Notes under the pieces: generated by a model
The model's database searches: none
The model's input: the letters and a program-made list of their open reading frames with translations, nothing else
What the model was told of the DNA's origin: nothing
Position numbers and translations under genes: made by a program
Source: an uncultured Faecalibacterium sp.
Lineage (GTDB): Bacteria; Bacillota; Clostridia; Oscillospirales; Ruminococcaceae
Assembly: GCA_934548045.1 (NCBI GenBank)
Contig: CAKTEM010000004.1
Coordinates: 1 to 64,000, forward strand
Direction of reading: 5' to 3'
Length of the DNA: 64,000 nt
Part shown: one piece after another, positions 16,276 through 24,678 of the stretch
Layout of the letters: every line of letters starts with the position of its first letter
Position numbering within the stretch: position 1 is the first letter of the stretch

Positions 16276-17064
16276 ATGAACGAAATACCGACCAAGGACT
16301 TTGAAACTGTCTGCTGCCATTCCCTCGGCCTTATCGACCAGAACCGGGAGTATCTCCAGATGCACCTGTCCGGAAAGGGCGATAAGCGGACGGAGCAGGC
16401 ACTTTCGGATATTGAAATCGAGTCCGCCCGGATCGAACGGGCCGTGAACGAGATGCTGAGCCTGCTGGAACTTTCGGAAGTGAAGACCGGCTCCGAAAAA
16501 GAATCGAACCTCTGCTGGTTCGACCTCTGCCGGGTGGTACAGTCGGTGGAAGCGATGCAGGAGGACATCTCCCGGCAGCTGGGCGTCAAGCTGACCGTCA
16601 AGACAGAACCGGTCAAACAGGCGTGGCTCCGGGCAAATGTCGAGCGGACAGAGCAAATCATTTTCCATCTGCTGTCGAACGCACTGCGTGCCTGCACCTC
16701 GGGCGGAAAAGTGGAACTCCGCCTTGAGAAAAAGGGCGGAAGCTATCTTCTCACGGTGCTGGACAACGGCTGCGGCCTGCCGAAAGAGAACCGCTGGCAG
16801 GAGAACCGCCGTCGGTTTCTGGGCGGTGCAAGGCTTGGCCTGCAGCTCTGCCGTGCCTACTGCGAAGAAGCCGGATGGAGCCTGACCCTGACCGACCGAA
16901 AGGGCAGGGGAACACAGGCACAGCTGAAAATGTCCCTCCCGTCCGAGGAACCGGAGATACCGTCCACGGTCGACCTCCATGCCGCCGGAACGCCGGAACC
17001 CACCCGGCTGCCAAGGCTCCTCGAACGGGAAGTACGGATGCTCCGGCCTATCTCGGAATCATGA
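16276..17064 (+). CDS. Histidine-kinase-like protein with HATPase domain
   Basis: 262 residues, no membrane segment. The N-terminal helical part (about 1-80) resembles a dimerisation domain. A His in FETVCCHSLGLID is at the place of the phospho-acceptor but lacks the usual HExxxP context. The C-terminal ATPase domain shows an N-box (TEQIIFHLLSNALRACTSGG), G1 (VLDNGCGLPKENR) and G2-like GARLGLQLCRAYCEEAG, and ends with an unusual Pro/Glu-rich tail. GAAAGGAG precedes the ATG. It is in one transcription unit with the Spo0A-like gene. It may be a kinase, phosphatase or ATP-dependent partner of that protein. Confidence 0.75.
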   Translation: MNEIPTKDFETVCCHSLGLIDQNREYLQMHLSGKGDKRTEQALSDIEIESARIERAVNEMLSLLELSEVKTGSEKESNLCWFDLCRVVQSVEAMQEDISRQLGVKLTVKTEPVKQAWLRANVERTEQIIFHLLSNALRACTSGGKVELRLEKKGGSYLLTVLDNGCGLPKENRWQENRRRFLGGARLGLQLCRAYCEEAGWSLTLTDRKGRGTQAQLKMSLPSEEPEIPSTVDLHAAGTPEPTRLPRLLEREVRMLRPISES

Positions 17065-17074
17065 ACTTTTGTCT

Positions 17075-17117
17075 CGTCATACCCGGCGCAGGAAGGCGCG
17101 GTATGACGGGATTTTTT
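17075..17117 (+). terminator. Terminator after the kinase-like gene
   Basis: CGTCATACC and GGTATGACG arms, then GGATTTTTTC. It lies 10 bases after the stop. Confidence 0.85.
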
Positions 17118-17253
17118 CTGCCCGAAAAAGCTGCAAGAGTAAAGATTCTTTGCTAAAAGGCGAAAAAATCTGACGAAAATATTGCGAAATTCACAAAATG
17201 TTTATGATTTAGAGCGGAAATACCTGTTTTTGCGTTGTAAAATAAAAGAACCA

Positions 17254-17282
17254 TTGATTGTCGAATCAAATTGGATTATAAT
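17254..17282 (+). promoter_or_regulatory. Promoter of the dehydratase-activase unit, with operator-like dyad
   Basis: TTGATT, 17-base spacer, TATAAT. The -35 box is one arm of a dyad TTGATT-4-AATCAA (17254-17269). Confidence 0.7.
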
Positions 17283-17292
17283 ATCTTTGTAT

Positions 17293-17314
17293 GCGAATCG
17301 ACAGGATGATTCGC
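17293..17314. promoter_or_regulatory. Inverted repeat downstream of the activase promoter
   Basis: Perfect 7-bp arms GCGAATC and GATTCGC separated by 8 bases, placed at about +5 to +25 of the transcript. It could be an operator or a leader hairpin. The remainder of 17118-17391 is AT-rich with nothing else recognised. Confidence 0.5.
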
Positions 17315-17391
17315 TAACGAACTAATTTTTGGAAAAGTTTTTGTCCACGCCGGAACCCACCCGGCGAAACCCATCAGGGAGGAAAAATAAC

Positions 17392-20325
17392 GTGAGAGTA
17401 GGTCTTGACATCGGCAGCACGACGATCAAATGTGTCGTGCTGGATGAAAACGATACCCTTGTATATTCGACATACGAACGGCATTACAGCCATATTCTGG
17501 AAAAGGCGCAGGAGCTGCTGCGCCGCATCGACAACGAGCAGCTGCATGGTCAGAAAGCACTGCTCAGCATCTCCGGTTCTGCCGGTATGGGTCTGGCCGA
17601 CAGCTGCGGCGTACCCTTCGTGCAGGAAGTCTTCTCGACCCGTGTCGCGGTCAAGAAGTTCGTTCCGGCAACCGACTGTGTCATTGAGCTGGGTGGTGAG
17701 GACGCAAAAATTCTGTTCCTGACGAACGGAACTGAAGTCCGCATGAACGGCAGCTGCGCAGGCGGCACCGGTGCGTTCATCGACCAGATGGCGACCCTGC
17801 TGAAGATGAGCGCGGACGAGATGAACAAGGCCGCAGAGCAGGCACAGCGCACTTACACCATCGCTTCTCGCTGCGGCGTCTTCGCAAAGAGCGACGTGCA
17901 GCCCCTGATCAATCAGGGCGCGCGCACCGAGGACATCGCCGCCAGTATCTATAAGGCAGTCGTCAACCAGACCATCGCCGGTCTGGCACAGGGCCGCCCT
18001 ATCAAGGGCAACATCCTCTATCTGGGTGGACCGCTGACCTTCAGCACCGTCCTGCGCAAGAGCTTTGACGAGGCTCTGGGCGTCACCGGCACCTGCCCGG
18101 AAAACAGCCTGCTGTACGTTGCTCTGGGTGCAGCCATCTATGCCGATCAGGAGTTCAACCTCTCCGAGGTCGCCAAGGAGCTGGACGAGTATGCAGCCAC
18201 TGCAACTTACGCCAGTGAGCCGCCGCTCTTCGCAAGCAAGGAAGAGTATGAAGCGTTCCACGCACGTCACATGTCGCACAGCGTGCCGCGTGTTCCGTTC
18301 AGCGCGCAGTGCGGCCCTGTACATATCGGCATCGACTCCGGTTCCACTACCGTCAAGCTGGTCGTCGTGGATGAGAAGAGCCAGATTTTGTACACCAACT
18401 ATCAGCCCAACCTCGGTAATCCGCTGCCCCTGATCCGGGAGCAGCTGGTGAAAATTTACAAGGAACATCCGGGCCTGCAGGTCGCCAGCGTGACGACCAC
18501 CGGTTACGGTGAAGAGCTTGTCAAGAACGCGTTCCGCTGCGATTACGGTCTGGTCGAGACGGTGGCACACTTCACCGCCGCAAAATATTTCATGCCGGAC
18601 GTCGATTTCATCATCGACATCGGCGGTCAGGATATGAAGTGCTTCAAAATCGAGGATGGTGCTATCAGCAACATCTTCCTGAATGAGGCCTGTTCTTCCG
18701 GCTGCGGCAGCTTTTTGCAGACCTTCGCGCAGGCTCTGGGCTACGATGTCAAGAACTTCGCCGCACTGGGTCTGTTTGCAGACCGTCCGGTCGACCTCGG
18801 CAGCCGCTGCACCGTCTTCATGAACAGCTCGGTCAAGCAGGCACAGAAGGACGGCGCAAGCATCGAGAACATCTCGGCCGGCCTGTCCATCAGCGTCGTC
18901 AAGAACGCGCTGTACAAGGTCATCCGTGCTTCCAGTCCCGAAGAGCTGGGCCGCAAGATCGTCGTGCAGGGCGGCACCTTCTACAACGAGGCCGTTCTCC
19001 GTGCCTTCGAGAAGGAGATGGGCGTCGACGTTATCCGCCCGGATATCGCCGGCTTGATGGGTGCTTATGGTGCAGCTCTCTACGGCCTGCGCCAGAGCCA
19101 CAAGAATGGACAGACCGTCTCCCACATGATGGATCAGCAGGAGCTGGAAAACTTCGACCAGAAGGTCGTCAGCGTCAAGTGCGGCGGCTGCGGCAACCAC
19201 TGCCAGCTGACCGTCAATACTTTCGCCGATGGCCGTAAGTTCATCTCCGGCAACCGCTGCGATAAGCCTGTGACCGGCAAGAGCGAGGACAACAGCCTGA
19301 ACCTCTATTCCTACAAACAGCAGCTTCTCGCAAGTTATAAGCCGGTCGCTGGCAAGCGTGGCTCCATCGGTATTCCGCTCTGCCTCGGCTTTTATGAGCT
19401 GCTGCCGTTCTGGTACACCTTCTGGACCAAACTGGGCTTCGCAGTCCACACCAGCCCGGTGTCCAGCCGCGGCCTGTACCTGTCCGGTCAGGCGACCATC
19501 CCCAGCGATACCGCCTGCTTCCCGGCAAAGCTGAGCCACGGTCACATCAAGGCTCTGAGCCAGCTGAATCTGGACGCCATTTTCTATCCCTGCCTGACTT
19601 ACAACATCGACGAGGGTTTGGGTGATAACCACTACAACTGCCCGGTCGTCGCCTACTATCCCGAAGTTCTGGCGGGCAACTGCCCGGAGCTGGAGGGCAA
19701 AAAGTTCATCTACGACTACGTCGGCATCCATCGCCCGAAAGATTTCGTCAAGAAGATGGCGAAGGACGTTCTGCCGAAGTATTTCAGCGGCATCTCCGAG
19801 AAAGAGGTGCAGGAGGCTTCGGATGCAGCATTTGCCGAGTATGAGGCACACATGGCAAAGATCCGGGTCAAGGGCAGCGAAATTATCGACGAAGCTCGCC
19901 GTCAGGGCAAGCGCATCATCGTGCTGGCAGGCCGTCCGTATCACGTTGACCCCGAAGTTAACCACGGCATCGACCACCTCATCACCCGTCATGGTGCGGC
20001 CGTCGTCACCGAGGACAGCATCTCGAACCGTGTGCAGAAGTTCCCGACCAGCGTCCTGAATCAGTGGACCTACCACAGCCGCCTGTATGCAGCGGCCAAG
20101 TACTGCACCACCCAGAAGGATATGGATCTTGTCCAGCTCGTCTCCTTCGGCTGCGGCGTTGACGCTATCACCACCGATGAGACCCGTGAAATTCTGCAGG
20201 AGGGCGGCAAGCTTTATACCCAGCTCAAGATCGACGAGATCACCAACCTTGGCGCAGTGAACATCCGCCTGCGCAGCCTCTTTGCCGCTCTGGATGAGCG
20301 TGATGAAGACCGGAAAGGGGAGTAA
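17392..20325 (+). CDS. Acyl-CoA dehydratase activase-related protein (two BadF/HgdC ATPase domains plus DUF2229)
   Basis: 977 residues from a GTG at 17392, which has GGGAGG about 9 bases upstream; this places the ATPase motif at the extreme N-terminus (VRVGLDIGSTTIKCVVLD). A second ASKHA ATPase domain starts near 305 (HIGIDSGSTTVKLVVVD). Each has the cluster-binding type motif (NGSCAGGTGAFIDQMATLL; NEACSSGCGSFLQTFA) of radical 2-hydroxyacyl-CoA dehydratase activators. A Cys cluster KCGGCGNHCQL follows near 600, then the DUF2229 region (IGIPLCLGFYELLPFWYTFW). These large proteins are common in Clostridia but their substrate is not established. The gene is 3 bases from the next gene, which completes the usual domain set. 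Confidence 0.85.
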   Translation: MRVGLDIGSTTIKCVVLDENDTLVYSTYERHYSHILEKAQELLRRIDNEQLHGQKALLSISGSAGMGLADSCGVPFVQEVFSTRVAVKKFVPATDCVIELGGEDAKILFLTNGTEVRMNGSCAGGTGAFIDQMATLLKMSADEMNKAAEQAQRTYTIASRCGVFAKSDVQPLINQGARTEDIAASIYKAVVNQTIAGLAQGRPIKGNILYLGGPLTFSTVLRKSFDEALGVTGTCPENSLLYVALGAAIYADQEFNLSEVAKELDEYAATATYASEPPLFASKEEYEAFHARHMSHSVPRVPFSAQCGPVHIGIDSGSTTVKLVVVDEKSQILYTNYQPNLGNPLPLIREQLVKIYKEHPGLQVASVTTTGYGEELVKNAFRCDYGLVETVAHFTAAKYFMPDVDFIIDIGGQDMKCFKIEDGAISNIFLNEACSSGCGSFLQTFAQALGYDVKNFAALGLFADRPVDLGSRCTVFMNSSVKQAQKDGASIENISAGLSISVVKNALYKVIRASSPEELGRKIVVQGGTFYNEAVLRAFEKEMGVDVIRPDIAGLMGAYGAALYGLRQSHKNGQTVSHMMDQQELENFDQKVVSVKCGGCGNHCQLTVNTFADGRKFISGNRCDKPVTGKSEDNSLNLYSYKQQLLASYKPVAGKRGSIGIPLCLGFYELLPFWYTFWTKLGFAVHTSPVSSRGLYLSGQATIPSDTACFPAKLSHGHIKALSQLNLDAIFYPCLTYNIDEGLGDNHYNCPVVAYYPEVLAGNCPELEGKKFIYDYVGIHRPKDFVKKMAKDVLPKYFSGISEKEVQEASDAAFAEYEAHMAKIRVKGSEIIDEARRQGKRIIVLAGRPYHVDPEVNHGIDHLITRHGAAVVTEDSISNRVQKFPTSVLNQWTYHSRLYAAAKYCTTQKDMDLVQLVSFGCGVDAITTDETREILQEGGKLYTQLKIDEITNLGAVNIRLRSLFAALDERDEDRKGE

Positions 20326-20328
20326 TCC

Positions 20329-21660
20329 ATGGAATACAATTACCCGAAATTTACGCCGGAGATGAAGAAGACCCACACCATCCTCATCCCCAATATGGCG
20401 ATCACCCAGTTCCGCCTGCTGGAATACGCGCTCCGCTACGACGGCTACAAGTGCGAGATTCTCGGCAACTGCGGCAGTGCAGTCGCACAGCTGGGCCTGA
20501 AATATGTCCACAACGACACCTGCTACCCGGCTCTGCTGGTCATCGGCCAGTTCCTCGATGCGCTGAACAGCGGCAAGTATGACCTCGAGCATACTGCCCT
20601 GCTCATCACCCAGACCGGCGGCGGTTGCCGTGCATCCAACTACATCCATCTGCTCCGCAAGGCTCTGGTAAAGGCCGGTTATCCCCAGATCCCGGTCGCC
20701 AGCCTGAACTTCTCCGGTTTGGAAAAGGACAGCGGCTTCCAGATGACCCTGCCGCTGGCACGCCGCGCCATTGCCTGCGTTTTCTATGGCGATATGCTCT
20801 GCGCGCTCCGCAATCAGATCGCACCCTACGAGAACGAAAAAGGTGCAGCCGATAAGATGGTTGACCTCTGGGTCCAGCGTCTGGGCCGTGTCCTGCTGGC
20901 TGGCAAGGGCTTCACTTCCCGTGAGATGAAGCACACCTTCCCCCTCATCGCGAAGGACTTTGCAAAAATCCCCGTCACCCGTGTGCCGAAGGTCAAGGTC
21001 GGCGTCGTCGGCGAGATCTACGTCAAGTACAGTCCTCTGGGCAACAACGACCTCCAGAAATTCCTCGAAAGTCAGGATTGCGAGGTCAACTTCCCGGGAC
21101 TGATGGGCTTTGTCCAGTATTGTATCTTCAACATGGGCGAAGACCACGTCCTGTACGGCGGTGCGCTGGGCATCAAGCTCGGCACCGACCAGCTGCTCAA
21201 CTGGCTGGACAGCGTGGAGCGTGCCATGCTCAAGGCGACTTCGGATGCTGGCTTCTATGCGCCCGGCCCCTTCAAAGAGCTGGTCGAGAAGCCCAAAGGC
21301 GTGATCTCTCTGGGTGCCAAGATGGGTGAGGGCTGGCTGCTGACCGCCGAGATGATCGAGCTGGTGCAGGGCGGCTACGGCAATATCGTCTGCGCTCAGC
21401 CTTTCGGCTGCCTACCGAACCACATCGTCGGCAAGGGCATGGTGAACAAAATTCGCGCCCTCTACCCGGCGGCGAATATCACCCCCATCGACTATGACCC
21501 CAGCGCGACCAAGGTCAATCAGGAAAACCGCATCAAACTGATGCTGGCTGTCGCAAAAGAGCGTCTCAATAACCCCTCCGCTATCGACGCAAAGCCCCTC
21601 ACCGCCGAACAACTCGCCGGCGGCGCACCGAATATCTCTCACGATATGGCGACGGTGTGA
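20329..21660 (+). CDS. 2-hydroxyacyl-CoA dehydratase-like protein, partner of the activase
   Basis: 443 residues. The sequence (ILIPNMAITQFRLLEYALRYDGYKCEILG, NDTCYPALLVIGQFLDAL, QTGGGCRASNYIHLLRKAL, AQPFGCLPNHIVGKGM) matches the C-terminal HgdB/DUF2229-type half of the roughly 1400-residue activase-related proteins of Clostridia. The conserved cysteines (NDTCYPA, GGGCRAS, FGCLPNH) are suited to holding an iron-sulfur cluster. GGGGAG precedes the ATG, only 3 bases after the preceding stop, so both proteins are probably made together and form one complex. Function beyond the family is unknown. Confidence 0.82.
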   Translation: MEYNYPKFTPEMKKTHTILIPNMAITQFRLLEYALRYDGYKCEILGNCGSAVAQLGLKYVHNDTCYPALLVIGQFLDALNSGKYDLEHTALLITQTGGGCRASNYIHLLRKALVKAGYPQIPVASLNFSGLEKDSGFQMTLPLARRAIACVFYGDMLCALRNQIAPYENEKGAADKMVDLWVQRLGRVLLAGKGFTSREMKHTFPLIAKDFAKIPVTRVPKVKVGVVGEIYVKYSPLGNNDLQKFLESQDCEVNFPGLMGFVQYCIFNMGEDHVLYGGALGIKLGTDQLLNWLDSVERAMLKATSDAGFYAPGPFKELVEKPKGVISLGAKMGEGWLLTAEMIELVQGGYGNIVCAQPFGCLPNHIVGKGMVNKIRALYPAANITPIDYDPSATKVNQENRIKLMLAVAKERLNNPSAIDAKPLTAEQLAGGAPNISHDMATV

Positions 21661-21684
21661 TAACATAATACTTCAATAAAACAG

Positions 21685-21732
21685 AACCCCTCCCGATACC
21701 GCATTTAAAAACGGCATCGGGAGGGGTTTTCG
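21685..21732. terminator. Bidirectional terminator after the activase unit
   Basis: 16-base arms AACCCCTCCCGATACC and GGCATCGGGAGGGGTT (one mismatch), then TTTCGCTTTT. It also faces the convergent phosphofructokinase gene. Confidence 0.85.
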
Positions 21733-21760
21733 CTTTTACCAGTCCTTCAAAAAGGAGAAA

Positions 21761-22993
21761 TTACTTTTTCGCTTTCATGTAGATGTGGTGGGGCAGACCT
21801 GCGATATAGAGCGGAGTCAGCTCAGCCTGAATCAGCGGACGAGCGTAATCGAGGAACTCCTCGGTCATCTGGGTGTGATTCTCGTTCATCCAGCTCAGCG
21901 GAACCTTCTTCTCGAGGTTTGCGACCTCACTGATGGGGTGCAGCTCGGTGGTACACTGGTACGGGTTGTTGGAGATGCGCTTCAGTGCGACCATCTGGCC
22001 GGTAACGCCCTCGAAGGCTGCCTTTGCAGCAGCACCGCCGACCTGATAAGCCTCGGTGATGTCTGTACGGCTGGTGAGGTGGCCTGCGCAACGCTGCAGG
22101 GTGGAAAGCTCGATGCAGCGAGTCTTGGTATCCAGATTGCGTGCGACGGTGTTCGCGAGGAAGCGAGCAGTACCCGTCAAAGCCTTGTGGCCGAATGCGT
22201 CAACCGCATGGACATCGTCAGCCAGCTCGCAGACATAGCGGCCATCCTCCAGCTTGACGCCTTCGGAGACAGCAATGACGATGCTGGGCTTCTTTTCCTG
22301 CATCACGCGGACTTTCTCGATGAAGTGGTCGACGTTGAACGGAACTTCGGGCAGGCAGATCATATCGACGCCCTCGCAGTCATCGCCCTTCGCCAGAGCG
22401 GCGGCAGCGGTCAGCCAGCCGGCGTTGCGGCCCATGATCTCGACGACGGTGACATACTTGGTGCCGTAAACGGTGGCGTCACGGATGATCTCCTTCATGA
22501 CGACGCCGATGTACTTTGCAGCAGAGCCGTAACCGGGGGTGTGGTCGGTGACCATCAGGTCGTTGTCGATGGTCTTGGGAACGCCCATAAAGCGGATGTC
22601 GCTGTCGATGCGTGCGCCGTAGTCAGCCAGTTTGCCGATGGTGTCCATCGAGTCGTTGCCGCCGATGTAGAAGAAGTAGCCGATGTTCAGCTTCTCCAGA
22701 ATGGCGAACAGCTTCTGATAGACGGCCTCGTCGGTGTGCCAGTCGGGGAGCTTGTAACGGCAGCTGCCGAGGAAGCTGGACGGAGTGCGCTTGAGCAGCT
22801 CGATGTCCAGATCATCGGTCAGCAGGGTCGACAGGTCAACGACCCGTTCCTCCAGCAGACCTGCGACGCCGTTGCACATACCGTATACAACTTCTGCGCC
22901 GCGGTTCTTGCAGCTCTCGAATACACCTGCCAGACTCGCGTTGATAACGGAAGTCGGGCCGCCAGACTGACCAACGATTGCATTTTTACCCAT
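21761..22993 (-). CDS. pfp: 6-phosphofructokinase, pyrophosphate-type (second of tandem pair)
   Basis: 410 residues from the ATG at 22993, which has AAAAGGAG upstream. It phosphorylates fructose-6-phosphate in glycolysis. GQSGGPTSVINASLAGV at the N-terminus is the nucleotide/PPi loop. GGNDSMDT has Asp where ATP enzymes have Gly, and PKTIDND has Lys where ATP enzymes have Gly; both mark pyrophosphate-dependent enzymes, which can run reversibly. MGRNAGWL is the substrate-binding motif. It lies 90 bases downstream of a close paralogue on the same strand. The donor is inferred from these residues. Confidence 0.87.
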   Translation of the reverse strand: MGKNAIVGQSGGPTSVINASLAGVFESCKNRGAEVVYGMCNGVAGLLEERVVDLSTLLTDDLDIELLKRTPSSFLGSCRYKLPDWHTDEAVYQKLFAILEKLNIGYFFYIGGNDSMDTIGKLADYGARIDSDIRFMGVPKTIDNDLMVTDHTPGYGSAAKYIGVVMKEIIRDATVYGTKYVTVVEIMGRNAGWLTAAAALAKGDDCEGVDMICLPEVPFNVDHFIEKVRVMQEKKPSIVIAVSEGVKLEDGRYVCELADDVHAVDAFGHKALTGTARFLANTVARNLDTKTRCIELSTLQRCAGHLTSRTDITEAYQVGGAAAKAAFEGVTGQMVALKRISNNPYQCTTELHPISEVANLEKKVPLSWMNENHTQMTEEFLDYARPLIQAELTPLYIAGLPHHIYMKAKK

Positions 22994-23083
22994 GATGATT
23001 TCTCCTTTTTGTTGTTTTCTGTTTCGGCTTATATTGAATCGTGCAGGAAGCACGAAAACAGACATGCGGAAGGGGATGCGATA

Positions 23084-24307
23084 TTAAAGATGAATGTGCC
23101 GCGGCGTGCCGTTGACGTACACCGGCGTCACCTCGTCCAGAATCAGCGGACGGGCGTATTCCTCAAAGGCGGCGGTGACGTGCATACCGTCCGGCGCGAT
23201 CCAGTCCAGCGGAACCTTCTTTTCGAGGTTGGCGACCTTCTGAACGTCAACAGACTCGGTGATGCACTGGTACGGATAAGCGGAGAGCCGCTTGAGGGCG
23301 ATCATCTTGCCCGTCTCACCGGCGAACGCTGCCGCTGCTGCTGCGCCGCCGACCGCATACGCCTCGTTGACGTCGGTGCGGCTTGCCAGATGGCTGGCGC
23401 AACGCTGCAGGGTCGAGAACTCGATGGCCCGGCTCTTGCAATTCAGCTTGTCGTGGATGAGGTCGGACAGGTAGCGGCTGGTGCCGCTCAGGATGGCCTT
23501 GTGGCCGAAAGCGTCCAGCTGACCGGCGGTCGAGACGAGGTCGCAGAGGTAGGTGCCGTCTGCGGTCTTGACGCCCTCGCTGGCTGCGATGATGACGTTG
23601 GACTTGGTGCGCTGAAGGTCATCGACCCGGGCAAGGAATTTGTCGGGGTCAAAGGGAACTTCGGGCAGCAGAATGAGGTCGGGGCCGTCGCAGTCGTCAC
23701 CGCCTGCGAGACAGGCAGCACCGGCCAGCCAGCCGGCATGACGGCCCATGATTTCGGCCACGGTCACGCTGCGGATGTTGTAGACCGACGAATCTCGGAT
23801 GACCTCCTTCAGGATGGTGGCGATATACTTCGCCGCCGAGCCATAACCGGGCGTGTGGTCGGTCAGGCAGAGGTCGTTGTCGATGGTCTTTGGCACGCCG
23901 ATGAACCGGACATTGCTGCCGACCTGTGCGCCATAACGGGAAAGCTTGGCGATGGTGTCCATCGAGTCGTTGCCGCCGATGTAGAACACTGCACAGATGT
24001 CGTATTTGTCAAACAGGGTGAACAGTTTGACATACGGGGTCGAATCCGTCTCCGGTTCCGGCAGCTTGTAGCGGCAGCTGCCCAGATAGCTGGACGGGGT
24101 GCGCTTGAGCAGCTCGATGCTCATCCGGTCGTCCAGCAGGATGTTCAGCTCGATCAGCTCTTCTTTGAGCAGACCCTCGATGCCGTACTTCATGCCGTAG
24201 ACCTTATCCGCACCCAGACTGCACGCGGCCTTGTAGACACCTGCGAGGCTGGAATTGATAACGGCGGTCGGGCCGCCGCTCTGGCCGATGATCACATTCT
24301 TGGCCAT
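23084..24307 (-). CDS. pfp: 6-phosphofructokinase, pyrophosphate-type (first of tandem pair)
   Basis: 407 residues from the ATG at 24307, which has GAAGGAGG upstream. It has the same motif set as its neighbour: GQSGGPTAVINSSLAGV, GGNDSMDTIAKL, PKTIDNDLCLTDHTPGYGSAAKY, MGRHAGWLAG, TDVNEAYAVGG. The two proteins are collinear over their full length with many substitutions, so this is an old tandem duplication, not a recent copy. Both appear intact. It is read first from the promoter at 24504-24532. Different regulation, or formation of a hetero-oligomer, is possible but not shown. Confidence 0.87.
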   Translation of the reverse strand: MAKNVIIGQSGGPTAVINSSLAGVYKAACSLGADKVYGMKYGIEGLLKEELIELNILLDDRMSIELLKRTPSSYLGSCRYKLPEPETDSTPYVKLFTLFDKYDICAVFYIGGNDSMDTIAKLSRYGAQVGSNVRFIGVPKTIDNDLCLTDHTPGYGSAAKYIATILKEVIRDSSVYNIRSVTVAEIMGRHAGWLAGAACLAGGDDCDGPDLILLPEVPFDPDKFLARVDDLQRTKSNVIIAASEGVKTADGTYLCDLVSTAGQLDAFGHKAILSGTSRYLSDLIHDKLNCKSRAIEFSTLQRCASHLASRTDVNEAYAVGGAAAAAAFAGETGKMIALKRLSAYPYQCITESVDVQKVANLEKKVPLDWIAPDGMHVTAAFEEYARPLILDEVTPVYVNGTPRHIHL

Positions 24308-24503
24308 GAGAACCTCCTTCGTATCATTTCGACAAATTTTCACTTCCCTGCAGCCGATGTCCGCACCGTCCTTTTTTCAGCGGCCTGCGCGCCCTGCACT
24401 GCGTACAAAGGCCAGACGGTCAACAAAAACGGTTGCAAGTAGTACAAAAAACACACAGCATGTGCAAGCACTTCGAGTAAAGTGTGCAAAATGCTGCATC
24501 TCT

Positions 24504-24532
24504 ATTGTACCTGTTTTGGTTGTTGTATGCAA
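24504..24532 (-). promoter_or_regulatory. Promoter of the phosphofructokinase pair
   Basis: TTGCAT, 17-base spacer, TACAAT on the minus strand, giving a leader of about 190 bases. The 371-base gap 24308-24678 also holds several TGCAAG-like repeats and the divergent promoter at 24544. Confidence 0.7.
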
Positions 24533-24543
24533 GCCCTAATTGG

Positions 24544-24572
24544 TTGCACAGGCAAAAAAATTATGATACAAT
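24544..24572 (+). promoter_or_regulatory. Promoter of the SGNH hydrolase gene
   Basis: TTGCAC, 17-base spacer, TACAAT on the plus strand, back to back with the phosphofructokinase promoter (12 bases between the -35 boxes). Confidence 0.7.
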
Positions 24573-24678
24573 GGTTCCTGCACAGCAAAAATCCGGTTTT
24601 TGACCGAATCATCCGAAAAATATCAGGGCAGAATACCCTTTAATAGATCATACACGAGGAAAGCTGGGAAGAAGAACT

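Noticed and set aside
17374..21147. Very long open frame on the minus strand opposite the two activase genes
   Set aside because: It mirrors the codon structure of GC-rich genes on the plus strand, spans two plus-strand genes and their junction, and its product has no recognisable domain. The plus-strand proteins have clear motifs.
21761..24307. ATP-dependent phosphofructokinases
   Set aside because: Both have Asp in GGNDS and Lys in PKTIDND, the residues linked with pyrophosphate use, not the Gly residues of ATP enzymes.
21785..24442. Long plus-strand frame opposite both phosphofructokinase genes
   Set aside because: It crosses two genes and the gap between them, encodes a low-complexity Ala/Val/Asp-rich chain and has no credible ribosome site.
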